From a virus, in the IMG/VR virus record IMGVR_UViG_3300036846_000903, positions 1 to 31,645 of that record: DNA of 31,645 nt. One strand, given 5' to 3'. Position 1 is the first letter of the stretch, and every line of letters starts with the position of its first letter. The translations under genes were made by a program, and so were the position numbers. Positions 7,620 through 16,140 of this stretch are shown here, piece by piece. Below the pieces are notes generated by a model. The model did no database searches and was not told the origin of the DNA. It worked only from the letters and a program-made list of their open reading frames with translations.

Positions 7620-7879
7620 CCCAAGTCGTCGTCTTCGCGTTCGACCCGGTGCCCGAGCTCGGCGAGCGCACGGGCATCCTCGTGTGCACGGCCGAACTCG
7701 CCTATCAGCTCGTCTCGGAGCACCGCGCCGAGCGCATGGGCGAGCACGCCAACGATGGGCTTCGCTACGTGGCCGGCTCGACGGCGCACGCGGCCGCGCG
7801 CGAGGCGCTGCGCTGCGCGAAGCTCGGACTCAACCCCCCGCGGCCGCGCCGCGCCAAGTCGGAAGGCGTGCGGCGATGA
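7616..7879 (+). CDS. Hypothetical protein upstream of portal
   Basis: An 87-residue protein of unknown function, MTQVVVFAFDPVPELGER onward, with a basic tail (PPRPRRAKSEGVRR). It overlaps both neighbours by ATGA, which supports its reality and co-translation with the portal. No known motif was seen. The basic C-terminus could contact DNA or the portal, but that is only a guess. Confidence 0.7.
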   Translation: MTQVVVFAFDPVPELGERTGILVCTAELAYQLVSEHRAERMGEHANDGLRYVAGSTAHAAAREALRCAKLGLNPPRPRRAKSEGVRR

Positions 7880-9408
7880 CGCCGGCCAGCGGTATCCGGG
7901 CCGAGTTGCGCTCGATTGCGCGCTCCACGGGCTCGATCTTCTCGGGGCTCGGGTTCGGCATCGGGATTCCGAACCGGCAGCCGGCGATGGGGCCGCTGTT
8001 CACCGCCTACGGCGTGGACCGGCAATTCTGGTGGGGCGCCCCGCACGCGCTCGACCCGCTGGACGGCACGGGCTGGCAGCGCAACCTCGATCGCGTCGGC
8101 TGCGGCGAGCTGCCGGTCGTCGAGGCCGTCTATACGCTGTATTCGAACGCCTTCGCGCAGCTGCGCCCGCATCACAAGCGCGTCGACCTGACCTCCGGCG
8201 ACGTCGAGGAGGTGACGGGCTCGCCCGCGGCGCGGCTTCTCATCCAGCCGAACAACTACGAGTCGGGCGCGACCCTCTTCTCCCGCATCGCGTGCGAGTG
8301 GCTCACGGGCGAGGCGCTCGTGATCGCCGAGACCGACGGCCGCACCGACCCCGCGGCGCTGCACTTGATTCCCCGCGGCACCTGGACGCCGCGCATCGAC
8401 CCGCAGACACGCGCCGTCTTCTATTTCGTCTCGAACGAGGAGTCGCTCCTCTTCTCGCCTGAGGCGCAGATCGCCGACGTCGAGCAGGGACGGCTGATGG
8501 TGCTGCCCGCGTCGAACGTGATGCACTTGAGGTGGCGCACGCCGCGGCATCCGCTCGTCGGCGAGTCCCCCTGGTGCGCCGCGGGGTTGGCCGCCGGCGT
8601 CAACGTGGCGCTCTCGCGCACGCAACTCCTCTTCGTCGAGAACATGCGGCGGGTCTCGACCGTCCTCTCGACCGACCAGCAACTCAACGCGCAGCAGATG
8701 ACGACGCTGCGCGAAGCCTTCGACACGCAGTCGGCGCGCTGGGCGACGGGCGGCATCCCGATTCTGGCGAACGGGCTCAAGATGAGTTCGGCCAACCTGG
8801 CCGCGATCGACGAGACCGTCATCGCGTCGCTGCGCTTCTCGAACGAGGAGATCGCACGCTGCGCCGGCGTGCCCCCGCCCATGTACGGGGACTTGACCGC
8901 GGGCGCCATCACCTCGAGCGAGATCCTCGTCCGCCACTGGCTCTCGGTCTCGCTGGGAGGCCTCATCGAGCGGTTCGAGCGCGAACTCGACCGGCTCTTC
9001 CGCATGAACGGCCGCAGTGATCTCATCGAGATGTCGACCGAGGCGCTGCTGCGCTCGGACATGGCCACGCAGGCCGAGGCGCTGTCGAAACTCGTGCAGG
9101 GCGGCGTCCTGAAACCCGACGAGGGGCGCAAGCAGCTCGGCATCGGGCCCGCCGACGGCGGCGATGCGCTCATCGTGCAGCGCCAGATGGTGCCGCTGAC
9201 GCTGGCCGAGGACCTCGCGCAGGCCGAGCTCGACAAGCTCGTCGCCCCGCCGCCGCTGCCCGCGATGCTCAAACCGACCGACTTGCCAAAGCCCGACATG
9301 GGCACGCCCACGCCGGCGCAGGACGCCGCCGCGGCGGCGGCCGCGGAAGGCAAGGCGCAGAAGTCGATGCGCGAGGCCATCCGGCGCGCGATGGAGGTGA
9401 CGCCATGA
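7876..9408 (+). CDS. Portal protein
   Basis: A 510-residue dodecameric-portal candidate of the HK97 type (phage_portal family), the channel through which DNA enters the head. Recognisable parts are ELPVVEAVYTLYSNAFAQL near residues 77-96, the clip and wing region around IACEWLTGEALVIAE, the long stem-side block LRWRTPRHPLVGESPW, and the late helix with EIARCAGVPPPMYGDLTAGAITSSEI, a well conserved portal signature. The C-terminal 60 residues are Pro/Ala-rich. ATG 7876 overlaps the previous stop. It lies downstream of the capsid gene, whereas portal usually precedes protease and capsid in HK97-type operons, so the head gene order is rearranged. Confidence 0.92.
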   Translation: MTPASGIRAELRSIARSTGSIFSGLGFGIGIPNRQPAMGPLFTAYGVDRQFWWGAPHALDPLDGTGWQRNLDRVGCGELPVVEAVYTLYSNAFAQLRPHHKRVDLTSGDVEEVTGSPAARLLIQPNNYESGATLFSRIACEWLTGEALVIAETDGRTDPAALHLIPRGTWTPRIDPQTRAVFYFVSNEESLLFSPEAQIADVEQGRLMVLPASNVMHLRWRTPRHPLVGESPWCAAGLAAGVNVALSRTQLLFVENMRRVSTVLSTDQQLNAQQMTTLREAFDTQSARWATGGIPILANGLKMSSANLAAIDETVIASLRFSNEEIARCAGVPPPMYGDLTAGAITSSEILVRHWLSVSLGGLIERFERELDRLFRMNGRSDLIEMSTEALLRSDMATQAEALSKLVQGGVLKPDEGRKQLGIGPADGGDALIVQRQMVPLTLAEDLAQAELDKLVAPPPLPAMLKPTDLPKPDMGTPTPAQDAAAAAAAEGKAQKSMREAIRRAMEVTP

Positions 9409-10127
9409 CCCCCGAGGAGTTCACCGGCATCGGTCGCGCCGTCGCCGAGGAGATGACCGACGCGCTGCGCTCGGTCAACGCGGTGCTCGAGGCGCAGGCT
9501 GGCGAGATCACGCGCCTGCGCGCGCTCGCCGAGAACCCGGTCGCCGCTCTCCTCATCGACGCCGAGGGTACGCTGCACCTGGTGCAACGCTCGGGCGCCC
9601 GGCTCGAGGCGCGCCTGCCGAACATCGGGGGGCTCGTCGCCGCGGGCGTCGCCGCGATGCGTGAAGAAGTGCGCGCCGAAGTTCACGCCAACGTCGCGCG
9701 CTCGTTCGAGATCTTCGCCAACGCACCTGCGTGGAGCGCCACAACTGTGTACACCGAGGGCCAGACGGTGCAGGCGCACGTGGGACGCACGTACCGCGTG
9801 CGCCTGGGCGTCAAGGCGACGCTGGGCCAGGCGCCTGGCGACCACCCTGAGCAGTGGGAACGCATCGGCACCGGCGGCTTTCGGGTGCTCAAGAGCCGGC
9901 CCGAGGCGCTCGAACCGGGCGACGTCTTCACCGAGAACGATGCGCGCTTCCTGCACGACGGGGCGCAGACGGTGCTGTTCGTGCCCAAAGGCGCCAAGGT
10001 CTCGGACATAGAGCGCGCGGTGAAGGCGCCTTACAGCCTGGCGCAATCGGTGCAGGCGCAGCTGCGCGACCTGGAAGCCGGGCTCGCGGCGCTGCGCCGG
10101 CGGCTCGATGGCGCGGAGGCGGCATGA
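9405..10127 (+). CDS. Virion protein with CBM5/12-like carbohydrate-binding segment
   Basis: A 240-residue protein coupled to the portal by ATGA. Residues 1-45 and 210-240 are predicted coiled coils (the second LRDLEAGLAALRRRLDGAE). Residues 108-155 follow the pattern of chitin/carbohydrate-binding modules of family 5/12: Trp110, Tyr116 (WSATTVY), a glycine turn EGQTV, GRTYRV with Tyr130, and PEQWERIG with Trp151. In that family these aromatic residues contact polysaccharide. A GTLHLVQRSG repeat-like strand region lies before it. Located among head-neck genes, the protein may decorate the virion and hold it on host or environmental glycans. The fold call is from pattern alone. Confidence 0.65.
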   Translation: MTPEEFTGIGRAVAEEMTDALRSVNAVLEAQAGEITRLRALAENPVAALLIDAEGTLHLVQRSGARLEARLPNIGGLVAAGVAAMREEVRAEVHANVARSFEIFANAPAWSATTVYTEGQTVQAHVGRTYRVRLGVKATLGQAPGDHPEQWERIGTGGFRVLKSRPEALEPGDVFTENDARFLHDGAQTVLFVPKGAKVSDIERAVKAPYSLAQSVQAQLRDLEAGLAALRRRLDGAEAA

Positions 10128-10324
10128 CCGCCCGGCTGTTCCACGGGAAACCCCTGTCGGCGGCGCTCGCTTTCGCGCTGCTCGCCGCGCTCTGGGCACT
10201 GCCGGCGGCGGTGGCCGCAGGCTGCACCGTGCTGGTCGCGAACCCCGCCTGCCTCGTCGGCTGCGCCGGCAGCGTGAGCCGCGCCGAGGCGCCCGCGTCG
10301 ACGGCTTCGGAGGCTCGCCCATGA
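10124..10324 (+). CDS. Small secreted protein with signal sequence
   Basis: A 66-residue protein, overlapped by ATGA on both sides. After a basic start (MTARLFHGK) it has a hydrophobic stretch LSAALAFALLAALWALPAAVAAG, then a cysteine-bearing segment (GCTVLVANPACLVGCAG). AAGC resembles a weak lipobox, so it may be a lipoprotein; otherwise it is exported. An exported product is unusual in a head-neck operon. It could act in lysis, as an inner-membrane-linked small protein, or in superinfection exclusion. No family is recognised. Confidence 0.55.
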   Translation: MTARLFHGKPLSAALAFALLAALWALPAAVAAGCTVLVANPACLVGCAGSVSRAEAPASTASEARP

Positions 10325-10878
10325 CGCTCGTGTGCACCTCCGTTGACCGCGAGACGCTGCCCGACGCGCTGCTCGATCTGGCCAAGTCGCACGCGCGCGT
10401 GAGCCATACCCGCGACGACGCGCTCATCACGCAGTACGTCGCGCAAGCGATCGACCAGGTCGAGCGGCGCTGCTCCATCAACTTGAACCCGGCGAGCTAC
10501 ACGGTGGTGCTCGACGTGCTCGCACCCTGCGCCGTCTTGCCCACCGGCCCCGTGCGCGTGCGCCTGCCGGTGAACAACGTGGGCGAGTTCCTGGTGCTCG
10601 ACGCCGATGCGAGCGACGTCAGTGCGGGCTACACCGTGGAGCAGGCCGATCTGGGCGGCGCGCTGCCCGCCTACCTGGTGGGCGCCGCGCCCACGGTGCC
10701 CGGCTGGCAGCTGCAGGCCCAGGTGGGCGTCGAGGCGCCCGAGGACTTGAGCCCGGCCATCACGGCCGCGGTATTGCGCCTCGCCGCCGCGTACTACGAG
10801 AACCGCGAGGCGTCGGTCGCGCTCACCATGGACGAGTTCGCGCCTGAGCTCGTCGCCATCTGGAACCCGAGCGCATGA
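10321..10878 (+). CDS. Head-tail connector protein (gp6-like)
   Basis: A 185-residue protein with the look of the HK97 gp6/phage connector (DNA-packaging) family: an N-terminal helical part (LPDALLDLAKSHARVSHTRDDALITQYVAQAIDQVERRC split by turns), a central strand-rich insertion (ASYTVVLDVL, VRVRLPVNNVGE), and a closing helix pair PAITAAVLRLAAAYYENRE. Such proteins form a ring beneath the portal. The following gene encodes the head-tail adaptor, the expected neighbour. ATG 10321 overlaps the previous stop. Confidence 0.78.
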   Translation: MTLVCTSVDRETLPDALLDLAKSHARVSHTRDDALITQYVAQAIDQVERRCSINLNPASYTVVLDVLAPCAVLPTGPVRVRLPVNNVGEFLVLDADASDVSAGYTVEQADLGGALPAYLVGAAPTVPGWQLQAQVGVEAPEDLSPAITAAVLRLAAAYYENREASVALTMDEFAPELVAIWNPSA

Positions 10879-11216
10879 AAGCCGGAGCGATGCGCCACTG
10901 GATCCGGCTCGAGCGCCCGGACGTCTCGACCGACGCCTTCGCGGGTGTCGTCAAGACGTGGACCGCGGTCGCGGAAGTCGCCGCCGCGGTCGATTCGATC
11001 TCGGGGCGCGAGTTCATCGGCGCCGACCGCGAGCTCGCCGGCGCGACGTGGCGCGTGACGATCCGCGAGACGCCCGGCCTCGTGGTCGAGCCCAACTGGC
11101 GCGCCGTCGTCCTCGACGAGGCGATGCCCATGACGCTGGACTTCGTGGCCGTGCTGCCCTCGCACACGCGCGACCAGATCACCATCGCCGCCTCCGGCGG
11201 TACTTCGCAACCGTAG
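10875..11216 (+). CDS. Head-tail adaptor / stopper-like protein
   Basis: A 113-residue protein of the phage head-tail joining type. It opens MKAGAMRHWIRLERP and contains DSISGREFIGADRELAGATWRV, the conserved core of this family, which forms the ring that closes the packaged head and binds the tail. It overlaps the connector stop by ATGA and is followed, after 15 bases with an AGGAGG ribosome site, by the tail tube gene. Confidence 0.85.
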   Translation: MKAGAMRHWIRLERPDVSTDAFAGVVKTWTAVAEVAAAVDSISGREFIGADRELAGATWRVTIRETPGLVVEPNWRAVVLDEAMPMTLDFVAVLPSHTRDQITIAASGGTSQP

Positions 11217-11231
11217 AGGAGGCCTGCAACC

Positions 11232-11915
11232 ATGGCCAAGATCAAGAGCAATGCGCACCTGTACGTCTCGACGGTCGGGGTCGCGGACCCTGTGGCGGTC
11301 GCCCTCACGTCAGTCACGAAAGCGAACCCCGTCGTCGTGACGCCGGCCACGGCCCCGACCGCGGTGGCCGGCGACTGGGTCTCCTTCGCCGGCACGGGCG
11401 AGCCGCAACTCGACGGCATGTCCTACCGGGTGGCCAGCGTCACGGGCACGACGCTCACGCTCGCCAATTGCGACGGCACCAAGTTCCTCGCCGCGATCGC
11501 CAGCAAGGGCACGATGCAGACCTGGCCGCTTGCGGGCGCCGGCACCACGAACGTGCTGCTGAGTGCGTGCATGGCGCAGATCACCGTCACGGGTCAGGCG
11601 CCCGACACCATCAACCTCGACGACATGTGCGGGATGATGGAGCTGCTCGGCGACGCGAAGCCGCCGACGTTCTCGTTCTCGGGCTTCGTCGACGCCGCCT
11701 CGATCGGATTCGAGAACCTGGTGCGCGCCTCGCTCACGGTGCCCAAGCCCGTTGTGCAGGTGCTGATCGACTACGGCACGAGCGGCGGCTACATCATGGG
11801 GCCGGCGCAGATCGGCGAGATCACCATCACCGCAGGCGTCAACGCGGGCCTGCAGTTCTCCGGTACGGGCGTGTTCACGCAGGTGCCCACCTATAGCTGG
11901 AACCTGACGACATGA
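11232..11915 (+). CDS. Major tail tube protein
   Basis: A 227-residue beta-rich protein that should stack as rings to form the tail tube. It has repeated strand-turn patterns (VYVSTV-like LYVSTVGVAD, VSFAGTG, YRVASVTGTTLTLANCDGTKF) and a C-terminal half FSFSGFVDAASIGFENL, GEITITAGVNAGLQFSGTGVF that fits tube proteins. A strong GAGGAGG ribosome site precedes ATG 11232. Its place, directly before the two chaperone genes and upstream of the tape measure, supports the call. Confidence 0.82.
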   Translation: MAKIKSNAHLYVSTVGVADPVAVALTSVTKANPVVVTPATAPTAVAGDWVSFAGTGEPQLDGMSYRVASVTGTTLTLANCDGTKFLAAIASKGTMQTWPLAGAGTTNVLLSACMAQITVTGQAPDTINLDDMCGMMELLGDAKPPTFSFSGFVDAASIGFENLVRASLTVPKPVVQVLIDYGTSGGYIMGPAQIGEITITAGVNAGLQFSGTGVFTQVPTYSWNLTT

Positions 11916-12232
11916 GCGCCTTCGATCTCCAGACGCTCGAGGCCGAGCCGGCGCTGCAGGCGCTCGGGCACGTGCAGCTGCGCGAGCTGTCCTACGGCGA
12001 CATGCGCGAGGCGATGCGCACGAGCGGCGCCACCGATGCGGCCGACGTGCTGCTCGGGCGGTGCCTGCTCGTCGACGGCGAGCCCATCGGCCTCGCGCGC
12101 CTGCGCGCGCTGCCTGGGCGCCTGGCCGGCGCGCTGGCGCGCTCGACCGTCCAGGTGATGCGCCTGCACGGGCTGGCCGAGCCGGCCAGCGCCGAGGCGC
12201 CGGGCGAGGACGCGCCCGAGGGGGAAGCATGA
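11912..12232 (+). CDS. Tail assembly chaperone, upstream member
   Basis: A 106-residue helical protein with a start MSAFDLQTLEAEPALQAL and a short C-terminal acidic tail. In siphophages two overlapping small genes between tube and tape measure encode chaperones that coat the tape measure during tail assembly (gpG/gpGT logic in lambda). It shares ATGA with the next small gene, which lies in the -1 frame. A run of five G at 12220-12224 just before the stop is a possible slippage point. Confidence 0.72.
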   Translation: MSAFDLQTLEAEPALQALGHVQLRELSYGDMREAMRTSGATDAADVLLGRCLLVDGEPIGLARLRALPGRLAGALARSTVQVMRLHGLAEPASAEAPGEDAPEGEA

Positions 12233-12429
12233 GCGCGCCCGACCGGCTGACGTTCGCCCTCGGCGCGCGCCTGCACATGAGCGCTGCCGCCGTCGATCGG
12301 CTGTCGACGCGCGAGATCCTGGGTTGGGTGCGCTTCTATCGCGAGCAGCAGCAGGCCGGCGGCGACGAGGACGCGCTCGACCCGAACAACCTCACGCCCT
12401 CGCAGCTGCGCGCGATGTTCCCGTCATGA
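12229..12429 (+). CDS. Tail assembly chaperone, downstream (T-like) member
   Basis: A 66-residue protein, MSAPDRLTFALGARLHMSA onward, with STREILGWVRFYREQQ and the ending LTPSQLRAMF. This matches the small GT-type second chaperone reading frame of long-tailed phages. It may be made by -1 slippage at the end of the upstream gene, by its own ATG (12229, overlapping the stop), or both. It overlaps the next gene by ATGA. Confidence 0.68.
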   Translation: MSAPDRLTFALGARLHMSAAAVDRLSTREILGWVRFYREQQQAGGDEDALDPNNLTPSQLRAMFPS

Positions 12430-12806
12430 GCACGACCGAGCGCGATCTCGTCGAGGCGGTGCGCACCGCGGTCGACCCGGTGCCGACCTATTGGGGGTGG
12501 GCGCCCTTCGAGACGGCCGAGGTGCCGCCGACGCTGCCGCTCGTCACCGTGACGCGCCTGCTGTTCACGGCCATCGACTGGCTCGACATGTGTGAGGTGG
12601 ACGACCTGGTCGGCGACACGACGGTCGTCGCCCACGTCTGGGCGGCCGGCTACGAGCAGGCGCGCGCGCTGCAGGCCGACGTGCGCGTGGCGATCCTCTC
12701 CGCGCGCGGCTGGTCGCCGCAATCCGAGCAGGACAGCTACGAGCCGACTTTCCGCGCCTGGCGCATCGAGAGTCAATGGCTCGCCGCCGGTGTCGCACCG
12801 GACTAG
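12426..12806 (+). CDS. Tail completion / terminator-like protein
   Basis: A 126-residue protein starting MSTTERDLVEAVRTAVDP with a beta-rich middle (LPLVTVTRLLFTAIDWL, TTVVAHVWAAGYEQA). Size and strand pattern resemble tail terminator proteins that cap the tube. In many siphophages that gene precedes the tube; here it follows the chaperones, so context gives only moderate support. It is coupled to the chaperone gene by ATGA. Confidence 0.55.
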   Translation: MSTTERDLVEAVRTAVDPVPTYWGWAPFETAEVPPTLPLVTVTRLLFTAIDWLDMCEVDDLVGDTTVVAHVWAAGYEQARALQADVRVAILSARGWSPQSEQDSYEPTFRAWRIESQWLAAGVAPD

Positions 12807-12822
12807 CTAGGAGGCCGCTCCC

Positions 12823-13575
12823 ATGTCCTCCATTGCCTTTCCTACTGCCGTTCCCCGCACGCGCACGGTCAACCTCGGCGGCGATCAGTTCGGGCGCGAG
12901 ACCTTCGCCGCGGTGCTCGAGACGCAGTCGCTCTCCGACGTGCGCGCGCTGCTGCGAGGCATCGCCATCACGGAGACGGCCGCGCAGATCCAGGCCGGCA
13001 ATCCGCCGCAGCTCGTGGCGGTGGACGGTGTGACGAGTGGCAAGTCGGTCGAGGACGCGCAGCGCAAGGTGGAGATCACGTTCGGCACGCAGCTCGCGCA
13101 GGTGGCCATGCGCCTGGTCGAGATCGAGCTGCGCACCGCGATCGAGCGCTCGACGACCGCGCACTCGGGCAAGCTCGCCGACATGACCGGCGCCTGGCAG
13201 TGGCGCTTCATTGCCAAGGGCGGCACGGCGCGCGTGGTCTCGTCGGGCTCCCCACTGCCGGCCTTCGGCCCCGGCGACAAGCTCGTCCTGGTGCCCGCCC
13301 AGGTGCCCTACGCGACGATCACGAATCGCAACGTGCGGCGCGGCGGCGATCTCCAGGCGCGCGGGCGCGCGCGCAAGGACAAGCGCTACAAGGGCGCGCT
13401 CGCGCGGGGCTTCCTCGCCACGGCGACCGCGGCGGTGCGCCGCCGCGCGGAATTCAAGGGGTTTTCGATCGTCGCGGAATTCACCAAGGCGCACATGGTG
13501 CCTGGCGAAGTCATGAGTGCGCGCCAGGGCACGGGCGTGATCACCATTCGCGCGCACGTGCGCAAGCTGGGGTAA
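12823..13575 (+). CDS. Putative tail protein, unrecognised family
   Basis: A 250-residue protein between the terminator-like gene and the tape measure. An AGGAGG site precedes ATG 12823. It has an N-terminal helical half (ETFAAVLETQSLSDVRALLRG, VEITFGTQLAQVAMRLVEIEL) and a basic middle (NRNVRRGGDLQARGRARKDKRYKG). The order and the presence of SGKLADMTGAWQWRF, reminiscent of HK97 gp10-like tail completion proteins, suggest a neck or tail-completion role. I would not name it more firmly. Confidence 0.6.
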   Translation: MSSIAFPTAVPRTRTVNLGGDQFGRETFAAVLETQSLSDVRALLRGIAITETAAQIQAGNPPQLVAVDGVTSGKSVEDAQRKVEITFGTQLAQVAMRLVEIELRTAIERSTTAHSGKLADMTGAWQWRFIAKGGTARVVSSGSPLPAFGPGDKLVLVPAQVPYATITNRNVRRGGDLQARGRARKDKRYKGALARGFLATATAAVRRRAEFKGFSIVAEFTKAHMVPGEVMSARQGTGVITIRAHVRKLG

Positions 13576-13581
13576 GGCGCC

Positions 13582-15621
13582 GTGGACACCATCGAGCGCA
13601 TCTACAAGATCACGGTGGACGCCTCTGCGGCGGTCTCGCAGCTGAACCGCATCGGCGACTCCACGGAAGACCTGGGCAAGAAGTTCACCGAATTCGGCGA
13701 GACGGCGAAGAAGTTCGGCGAAGCGCTCGGCGTGGCCTTCGGGGCGCAGGAGATCGTCGCGCAGATCAAGGAGACGGTCGACGCGCTCGACGAGACCGCG
13801 AAGGCGGCGCAACGTGTGGGCGTGGCCTCGGACGACCTGCAGCGCCTGCGCTACGCGGCGACCTCGTCCGGCTCGAGTGCCGAGGACATGGACAAGGCGC
13901 TCGTCAAGCTGGGGCAGCACATCTTCACGCTCGGCGACCAGACGCTCGAGACGACCAAGATCTTGAAGGCCTTCGGCGTCACCTCGGGCGACACCGCCGA
14001 CTCCGCGATGGTCAAGCTCGCCGAGGGCTTCGCGAAGATGCCCGACGGCATCAGCAAGACCGCCGCCGCGATGGCGCTCTTCGGCCGGGAGGCTGGGGTC
14101 TCGCTCATTCCGACGCTCAACCAGGGCGCCAAGGGTTTTCAGGAGATGGGCCAGGCCGCGGACGATCTCGGCATCGTCATGAGCGGCAACGTGCTGCGCG
14201 CCAGCAAGGAATACAACGACCTGCTCGACACGCTCGGGCGCCAGACGACTGCGCTCAAGGAGAACTTCGTCGCGGGCCTGCTGCCGGGCCTCACATCGCT
14301 GGCCACCGAGATGGCGGCCGGCGCGAAGCAGACCGACCTGTTTCGCGCCGCGGGCGAGGCGCTCGGCGAGGATCTCGTGCGTCTGGCGATGGGCTTCGTC
14401 GTCCTCAAGGCGGGCGTGAAGGACTTTCTCGCCGTGCAGGCGGGCGTGCGCGAATTTGCCACGTCGCCGATCTGGAAGTGGGGCGACGCCTACCAGCACA
14501 CGGCCGACCAGATCGAGAAGAACAACGCCGAGATGGTCACGAGTCTCGAGCGCCTGAACACGACCTGGCAGAAGACGCAGGCGCTCGTCGAGACGAAGTT
14601 CGTCGGACCGCCCGCGCCCGATCCGAACAAGGACTGGCTTGCGCAGACGCTCGCCGCGCGGGCGGCCGCGGAGAAGGCGGCGGCCGATGCGAAGCGCGCG
14701 GCCGACGAATTCGCGCACCGCGACGACGAAGCGCGCAAGCAAGACTACGATGCGATCGTCAAGCTGCAGAAGGACATGAACACGGAGGCCAACGCGCAGG
14801 TCAACGTGCAGCACCTGACCAAGCAGGCGCTGGACGAGTCCAACAAGGGCTTCGAGAAGCAGGCCGCCGCGACGCTCGAGGTCGGCGCCGCCTACCAGAA
14901 GGTCAACGACGACGCGCAGGGCTACCTCAAGACGCAGCAGGACCAGGCGATCCGGCTCCAGGCGCTGCAAAAGCTCTACGCGGAGTCCACGGGCAGCGTC
15001 AAGGAATGGGCCAAGCAGCAGATCATTGCGCTGACCCCTGTGAGTGACGAGGTGAAGGCGCTGGAGGCGGGGTTCGATCGCTTCGTGGACACGCTGTCGC
15101 AGGGCTCGGTCACTGTGGCGCAGGCGTTCAAGGCGATGGCCGAATCGATCGTTGCCGACCTGCTCAAGATCTGGGCGAAGAAGTTCATCCTGGACGCGCT
15201 CGCGAACCTGTTCGGAGGCACGCCGGTCAACACCGATCCCGGTCCGGGCGGCGGCTGGGATGCGGGCGGACAGCCGTTGATGACCTTCGCGCGCGGCGGC
15301 ATCCTGTCCGGCCCGGTGCGCATGCCCATGGCGTTGATGGGCGAGGCCGGCCCCGAGGCGGTCATGCCCCTGCGCCGAGGCGCCGACGGCCGGCTCGGCG
15401 TCTCCGCGGCCGGCGGCGGCGCGGGGGCGCTCAACATCGCGATTCACAACAACGTCGGCGCGCAGATCAGCGCACGGCGCGACGGCTCCGGCGACCTGCA
15501 GATCATCGTGGAGGCCACCAAGCAATCGCTCGCCGCCGACGTGCGCCGAGGCGGGAACGACTTCTCGCGCGCCGCCGAGGCCGCCTGGCGGCTCTCGCGC
15601 GGCGCGGCGGCGCCCTACTGA
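13582..15621 (+). CDS. Tape measure protein
   Basis: A 679-residue protein starting at GTG 13582. It opens with VDASAAVSQLNRIGDSTEDLGKKF-type repeats split by turns, typical of tape measures (V-D-x-S/T-x-A-x2-x-L-x-R/K-I). It has long helices and coiled coils through residues 340-470, and a Gly-rich C-terminal zone with ARGGILSGPVRMPMALMGEAGPEAVMPL, a very common tape-measure C-terminal motif. It sets tail length and helps DNA entry. At the usual 0.15 nm per residue the tail would be about 100 nm. It is the longest gene between the chaperones and tip genes. Confidence 0.95.
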   Translation: MDTIERIYKITVDASAAVSQLNRIGDSTEDLGKKFTEFGETAKKFGEALGVAFGAQEIVAQIKETVDALDETAKAAQRVGVASDDLQRLRYAATSSGSSAEDMDKALVKLGQHIFTLGDQTLETTKILKAFGVTSGDTADSAMVKLAEGFAKMPDGISKTAAAMALFGREAGVSLIPTLNQGAKGFQEMGQAADDLGIVMSGNVLRASKEYNDLLDTLGRQTTALKENFVAGLLPGLTSLATEMAAGAKQTDLFRAAGEALGEDLVRLAMGFVVLKAGVKDFLAVQAGVREFATSPIWKWGDAYQHTADQIEKNNAEMVTSLERLNTTWQKTQALVETKFVGPPAPDPNKDWLAQTLAARAAAEKAAADAKRAADEFAHRDDEARKQDYDAIVKLQKDMNTEANAQVNVQHLTKQALDESNKGFEKQAAATLEVGAAYQKVNDDAQGYLKTQQDQAIRLQALQKLYAESTGSVKEWAKQQIIALTPVSDEVKALEAGFDRFVDTLSQGSVTVAQAFKAMAESIVADLLKIWAKKFILDALANLFGGTPVNTDPGPGGGWDAGGQPLMTFARGGILSGPVRMPMALMGEAGPEAVMPLRRGADGRLGVSAAGGGAGALNIAIHNNVGAQISARRDGSGDLQIIVEATKQSLAADVRRGGNDFSRAAEAAWRLSRGAAAPY

Positions 15622-15633
15622 GCGGGCGGCGCC

Positions 15634-16140
15634 ATGCCAGCTGGCGTCACCCCGGAACTCGCGCGCGCGTGGGCGAGCGCGCCCCGCGGCGTCGAGATCT
15701 GGCAGACGCTCGAGCTGGCGCACCCCCTGTTCGGGGTCTTCTTCCTCACCAATGCGCCCACCCCCTTCACGGTCACGCTCGAGACCGGCCAGCTCGCGAC
15801 CTTCCAGCCGTTTCCCTTCGCGCTCGTGCTGCCCACGATCGACGGCGCCGGCCAGCAGGACTTGTCGGTCACGCTCACGAATGCCGACCAGGCGGTGGCC
15901 GATGCGGTGCAGCTCGCGCACGCCGACCCGACGACGCGCATCGTGGCCACGTACCGGGTCTTCCTGTCCTCCCTCGGCAGCGCGCAGCCGCCGCAGGCGC
16001 CGCCGCTGCGGCTCGAATTCGACTCCGTCCAGATCACCGAGGAGGCGGTCTCCGGCGTGGCCGGGCGCTCGGACACGCTGAACCGGCGCTTTCCGGGCAC
16101 GTGGTACGACGTGGTGCATTTCCCGGGGCTCGACCGATGA
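15634..16140 (+). CDS. DUF1833-type minor tail protein
   Basis: A 168-residue protein with the DUF1833 look: an N-terminal WASAPRGVEIWQTLELAHPLF followed by beta strands ending in DSVQITEEAVSGVAGRSDTLNRRFPGTWYD, where P-G-T-W/R-Y-D is typical. In lambdoid phages proteins at this place link tape measure and tip (gpM/gpL-like roles). It overlaps the C40 peptidase gene by ATGA. Confidence 0.8.
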   Translation: MPAGVTPELARAWASAPRGVEIWQTLELAHPLFGVFFLTNAPTPFTVTLETGQLATFQPFPFALVLPTIDGAGQQDLSVTLTNADQAVADAVQLAHADPTTRIVATYRVFLSSLGSAQPPQAPPLRLEFDSVQITEEAVSGVAGRSDTLNRRFPGTWYDVVHFPGLDR

